A DNA stretch of 45,392 nt from Streptomyces spongiae (GTDB lineage Bacteria; Actinomycetota; Actinomycetes; Streptomycetales; Streptomycetaceae): assembly GCF_009377185.1 (NCBI RefSeq), contig NZ_VJZC01000024.1, positions 1-45,392 of the forward strand. Reading direction: 5' to 3'. Under the pieces are notes generated by a model. It saw only the letters and a program-made list of their open reading frames with translations, was not told where the DNA came from and made no database searches. Numbering within the stretch: position 1 is the first letter of the stretch; the number at the start of each line of letters is the position of its first letter. Both the position numbers and the translations under genes were made by a program. Shown here piece by piece: positions 42,862 to 45,392 of the stretch.

Positions 42862-43562
42862 TCGGGGCTCGCCTCCAGGCCCTCCGTCGCGCGCGCCAGC
42901 GGGCCCGCCCTGTCCAGCAACCCCGTGCGGGCCGCCAGGGCCGCCGCTTCCAGGCGGGAGCCGACGCCGAGCTTCATCAGGACGCGCTGGACGTGGGTGC
43001 GGGCCGTGGACGGGGCGATGCCCATGCCGGCGGCGATCAGGCGGGTGTCCTCGCCGTCGGCCACCCGGACCAGGACCTCGACCTCACGCGGGGTCAGCAT
43101 CTGGAGCAGGCGCTGGCCCTCGTCGTCGGGCTGGGCCGCCGGGTTGAGCAGTTCGCTGAAGGCGCCCTGGAGGAGGGCGGGAGCCACCGCGGACTCACCC
43201 GCCCTCGCCTTCATGATCGCGCGCTCGACACCCTCGATGCGCTCGTCGTGCCGTACGTAGCCCGACGCGCCCGAGGCGAACGCGGCCGCGATGCCGCGCG
43301 GGTTCGGCACCGGCCCGAGGACCAGGACCGCCACCTGTGGACGCTCCCGCTTGATCCGCACCACCGGATCGAAGATTCCCGGCTCGGCGGGTGCCGCCGT
43401 ACCGAACAGGCACACCTCCGGTGCCCGGGTGATCACCAGCTCCGCCGCCCCCGCGGCGGGCGCCGCCGCGGCGAGCACCCTGTGCCCGCGCAGCTTGAGT
43501 GCCGAGGCCAGTGCCTCGGCGAGCAAACGGTGGTCGTCGACCACCATGAGCCGCACTCCCAT
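42860..43562 (-). CDS. LuxR-type regulator with degenerate receiver (3' end not determinable)
   Basis: About 220 recognisable residues. The N-terminal receiver-like domain starts MGVRLMVVDDHRLLAEAL but lacks the phospho-acceptor Asp (PEVCLFGTAAP where PDVVLLDLxMP is usual) and the Lys (GYVRHDE), so it should not be phosphorylated. The LuxR helix-turn-helix follows (LTPREVEVLVRVADGEDTRL, STARTHVQRVLMKLGV), ending near 42903. No in-frame stop follows: the frame passes through the dispersed repeat, giving GAGNCATSHN, and stays open across the convergent gene to 40908. I give the end of the plausible coding part. Start ATG 43562, preceded by GGGGGG. Confidence 0.7.
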
Positions 43563-43761
43563 CGAGCCAACCCCCCAGTCCCCCCAATGGATGCACCACT
43601 ATGGCTGCCCATTGGTCCCCACGGACAGATCCCCCTTGACGCCCCCGCTCTTCATGCCCCCGGAAGCTACACGCTTGTTCGACGTTGCGCTTCCCCTCTG
43701 CGGGAGAAGTGCCCCGGATTACCGAAATCCCTCCCATTCGAGAGTGATGAGGGGTAAGTGC

Positions 43762-43793
43762 ACGGCCCCGCCCCTGAGCAGGGACGGGGCCGT
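43762..43793 (+). terminator. Intrinsic-type terminator hairpin
   Basis: ACGGCCCCG (43762-43770) pairs perfectly with CGGGGCCGT (43785-43793) and is followed by a TTT run on the plus strand. It lies in the 279-bp gap between the LuxR-type gene start and the stop of the beta-propeller gene, and could stop minus-strand transcription from the latter as well. Nothing else seen in the gap. Confidence 0.7.
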
Positions 43794-43841
43794 TTTGAGG
43801 GGGCCCGGGGGCGCATGGGGTTACTCGGCGCCGAATGAGGA

Positions 43842-45392
43842 TCACTTCGCGCCGAAGGCGAGCGCCGCGTACCTCTTCTCGTCGGGTGAGTACGCCTTGC
43901 CGACCAGTTGTTTGCTCATGAAGAGCCGCCCGTCGGCGTAGAGCATCTCGGCCGAGTCCGGGACCATGCTGCTGATCGCGGTGAGCACGTCCCGGGTGGC
44001 CGGGGTCTCCAGGAGCTTGGTGGTCTTCAGCGTGGAGGTGTCGACGGAGACGACCTGGGCGCCCTTGTTGTACGGGCCGTCCTTGAAGGCGATGATGTTC
44101 GGCCCGTCCATGCGGATCGGGAACAGCGCGTAGCCGTCGCCCGCGTCGACGCGCTCACCGGTGGGCTTGCCGGTGGCCAGCGAGAAGGACACGATCTCGT
44201 TGGTCTGGGCGTACCCGCTGCCGTCGTGCTCCTCGGTCGGCACGTACAGCTTGTCGTTGCCGACCGTGACGCCCTTGCAGTTCCAGACGTCGTTGACCTC
44301 GCAGTCGGACTTGTACTTGCCCTTAGGCGTCGTGATCTTCGTACGGAGCTTGCCGTTGTCGTCGAGTGAGAAGACGTCGGTGAAGCCGGTGGCGGTGATC
44401 TCGCCCGAGTCCACACCGAAGACGACCGGCTTGGTGGAGATCAGCTTGGCGTTGTCGATACCGGCGGGCAGCTTGTAGCTCCACTTGCTGGAGCCCGTCT
44501 TCGGGTCGAGGAGCTGGACCTCGTACTTCTCGTCGCCGAACTGTCCGCACTTGCGGACCGCGACCAGCTGGGAGCCGCCGGCGTAGCCGACGTCCACGCA
44601 CTCGCCCGCCTTCGGCGCCCACAGGGACTTGCCGGTGTCCGCGTCGAAGGCGGCGCCTCCGTAGACGCCGCCCACGGCCACCGTGGAGCCGGAGATGGTC
44701 ACCTGGGTGAAGGTCACGGCCGAGCCGCTGATCTCCGCGCTCTTCGTCCACAGCTTCTTGCCGTCGTCGACCCGGAAGGCGGTGACCTTGTTGCAGGGCT
44801 GGACGGCGGCGGCCTTGCTGCCCCGCTTCTTCTCCTCGTGCACGATCACGGCGACCCCGTCGTCGCTGACCTCACGGGAGGCCGCGCAGGTCTGACCGTC
44901 CAGCGGGAGCGTCCACTTGGCCTTGCCGCTGTCGGGGTCGTAGCCCACGATCTTGTAGACACCGCCCTTGGCGTACACCGAATCGGTGAGCCAGGAGCCC
45001 TTGATGCTGTCGACCTGCGTCCGTTCCTTGACGTCCGGCGCGGGCAGCTGGAACAGGACCTCGGCGCCGGTGCTGGACGGCACCTTCTCCTGGGCGTCGG
45101 TGTCCCCGCCGCCGGACGTGCCGCCGGTGCCGTTGCCGCCGCCGTCGGTGCCGCCGGAGTCGGCGGAGTTGTTCTTGTTGTCGTCGTCCTTGCCGCTGGA
45201 GGAGGCGTACCAGACTCCACCGCCGATGATCAGCGCGATGGCGGCGACGGCCGCGACGATGATGACCAGCTGGGAGTTGACCTTCCGCCCACCCGGGCCG
45301 CCGCCTGCCTGCGGCTGCTGGGGCGGGATGGGCTGCGGGTAGCCGTAGGGGGGTTGACCGTACGGGGGCTGCTGCCCCGGAGGGCCGTAGCC
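43842..45392 (-). CDS. Membrane-anchored PQQ-like beta-propeller protein (partial, runs off right edge)
   Basis: At least 516 residues with no start inside the window. The visible N-terminal part is Pro/Gln/Tyr/Gly-rich (PYGQPPYGYPQP), followed by one membrane helix (QLVIIVAAVAAIALIIGGGV), a low-complexity Gly/Asp/Asn linker and a large outer domain. That domain carries PQQ-type blade motifs: YDPDSGKAKWTLPLDGQTC, FRVDDGKKLWTKS, FDADTGKSLWAPKAG, LDPKTGSSKWSYKLP. Such proteins with a proline-rich cytoplasmic tail and outer propeller are frequent in Streptomyces, often near kinases; function unknown. A GTG at 45083 is internal, since the frame is open to the edge. Confidence 0.85.
   Translation of the reverse strand, partial: GYGPPGQQPPYGQPPYGYPQPIPPQQPQAGGGPGGRKVNSQLVIIVAAVAAIALIIGGGVWYASSSGKDDDNKNNSADSGGTDGGGNGTGGTSGGGDTDAQEKVPSSTGAEVLFQLPAPDVKERTQVDSIKGSWLTDSVYAKGGVYKIVGYDPDSGKAKWTLPLDGQTCAASREVSDDGVAVIVHEEKKRGSKAAAVQPCNKVTAFRVDDGKKLWTKSAEISGSAVTFTQVTISGSTVAVGGVYGGAAFDADTGKSLWAPKAGECVDVGYAGGSQLVAVRKCGQFGDEKYEVQLLDPKTGSSKWSYKLPAGIDNAKLISTKPVVFGVDSGEITATGFTDVFSLDDNGKLRTKITTPKGKYKSDCEVNDVWNCKGVTVGNDKLYVPTEEHDGSGYAQTNEIVSFSLATGKPTGERVDAGDGYALFPIRMDGPNIIAFKDGPYNKGAQVVSVDTSTLKTTKLLETPATRDVLTAISSMVPDSAEMLYADGRLFMSKQLVGKAYSPDEKRYAALAFGAK

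Overview
The window is high-GC actinobacterial DNA with GTG/TTG starts, strong third-position GC and many antisense open frames; gene content and order point to Streptomyces. The left part follows a chromosomal order I recall from Streptomyces coelicolor: ppc, fatty-acid desaturase and TetR regulator, tam/tamR, then the galactose operon galT-galE-galK with a divergent solute:sodium symporter. It is mostly core metabolism plus small accessory insertions.

Layout. 1-3.4 kb: 5' half of PEP carboxylase (minus), divergent desaturase and TetR regulator with an operator-like palindrome array in front. 3.4-4.8 kb: a Phd/RelE-type toxin-antitoxin pair and a PaaX-family regulator. 5-8.3 kb: VOC protein and trans-aconitate methyltransferase (tam) divergent from the MarR-type regulator tamR, an orphan LuxR-type response regulator, and a GNAT acetyltransferase. 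8.3-13.7 kb: galTEK (minus) and a divergent sugar symporter with a small membrane protein. 13.8-18.2 kb: a secreted protein, a Ser/Thr kinase fused through one membrane helix to an extracellular GH114-like domain, and a membrane-anchored PstS-like binding protein.

From about 18.4 to 42.8 kb the character changes to a polymorphic-toxin locus of the Rhs/WapA type. The full-length effector (31068-38768, minus, about 2566 aa) has a signal peptide, a YD-repeat shell interrupted by a ricin-type lectin domain, an RHS core, a Lys/Ala-rich linker, a Hint autoprocessing domain and a PIN-nuclease-like tip. It is followed by a probable immunity gene and a lipoprotein gene. About 9.1 kb away lies an orphan tip with the same 3' shell, linker and Hint, but with a nucleic-acid-deaminase-like tip, its own small downstream gene and a paralogous lipoprotein. 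The shared shell segment (about 1.66 kb at a constant offset of 9138 bp, same reading frame) would let one recombination event replace the PIN tip by the deaminase tip. Around these units lie Rhs/Hint scraps, orphan immunity-like genes, an AbiEii-type nucleotidyltransferase pair, an HATPase/Scr1-type regulator/DUF397 cassette, an IS5-like transposase remnant and a broken secreted-protein gene. A secreted DNRLRE/FG-GAP protein is transcribed divergently from the full-length effector across a 522-bp gap holding a nested palindrome.

The right end holds a LuxR-type regulator with a degenerate receiver and no visible stop where one is expected, and a partial membrane-anchored beta-propeller (PQQ-like) protein running off the window. 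I see no rRNA, tRNA or CRISPR array.
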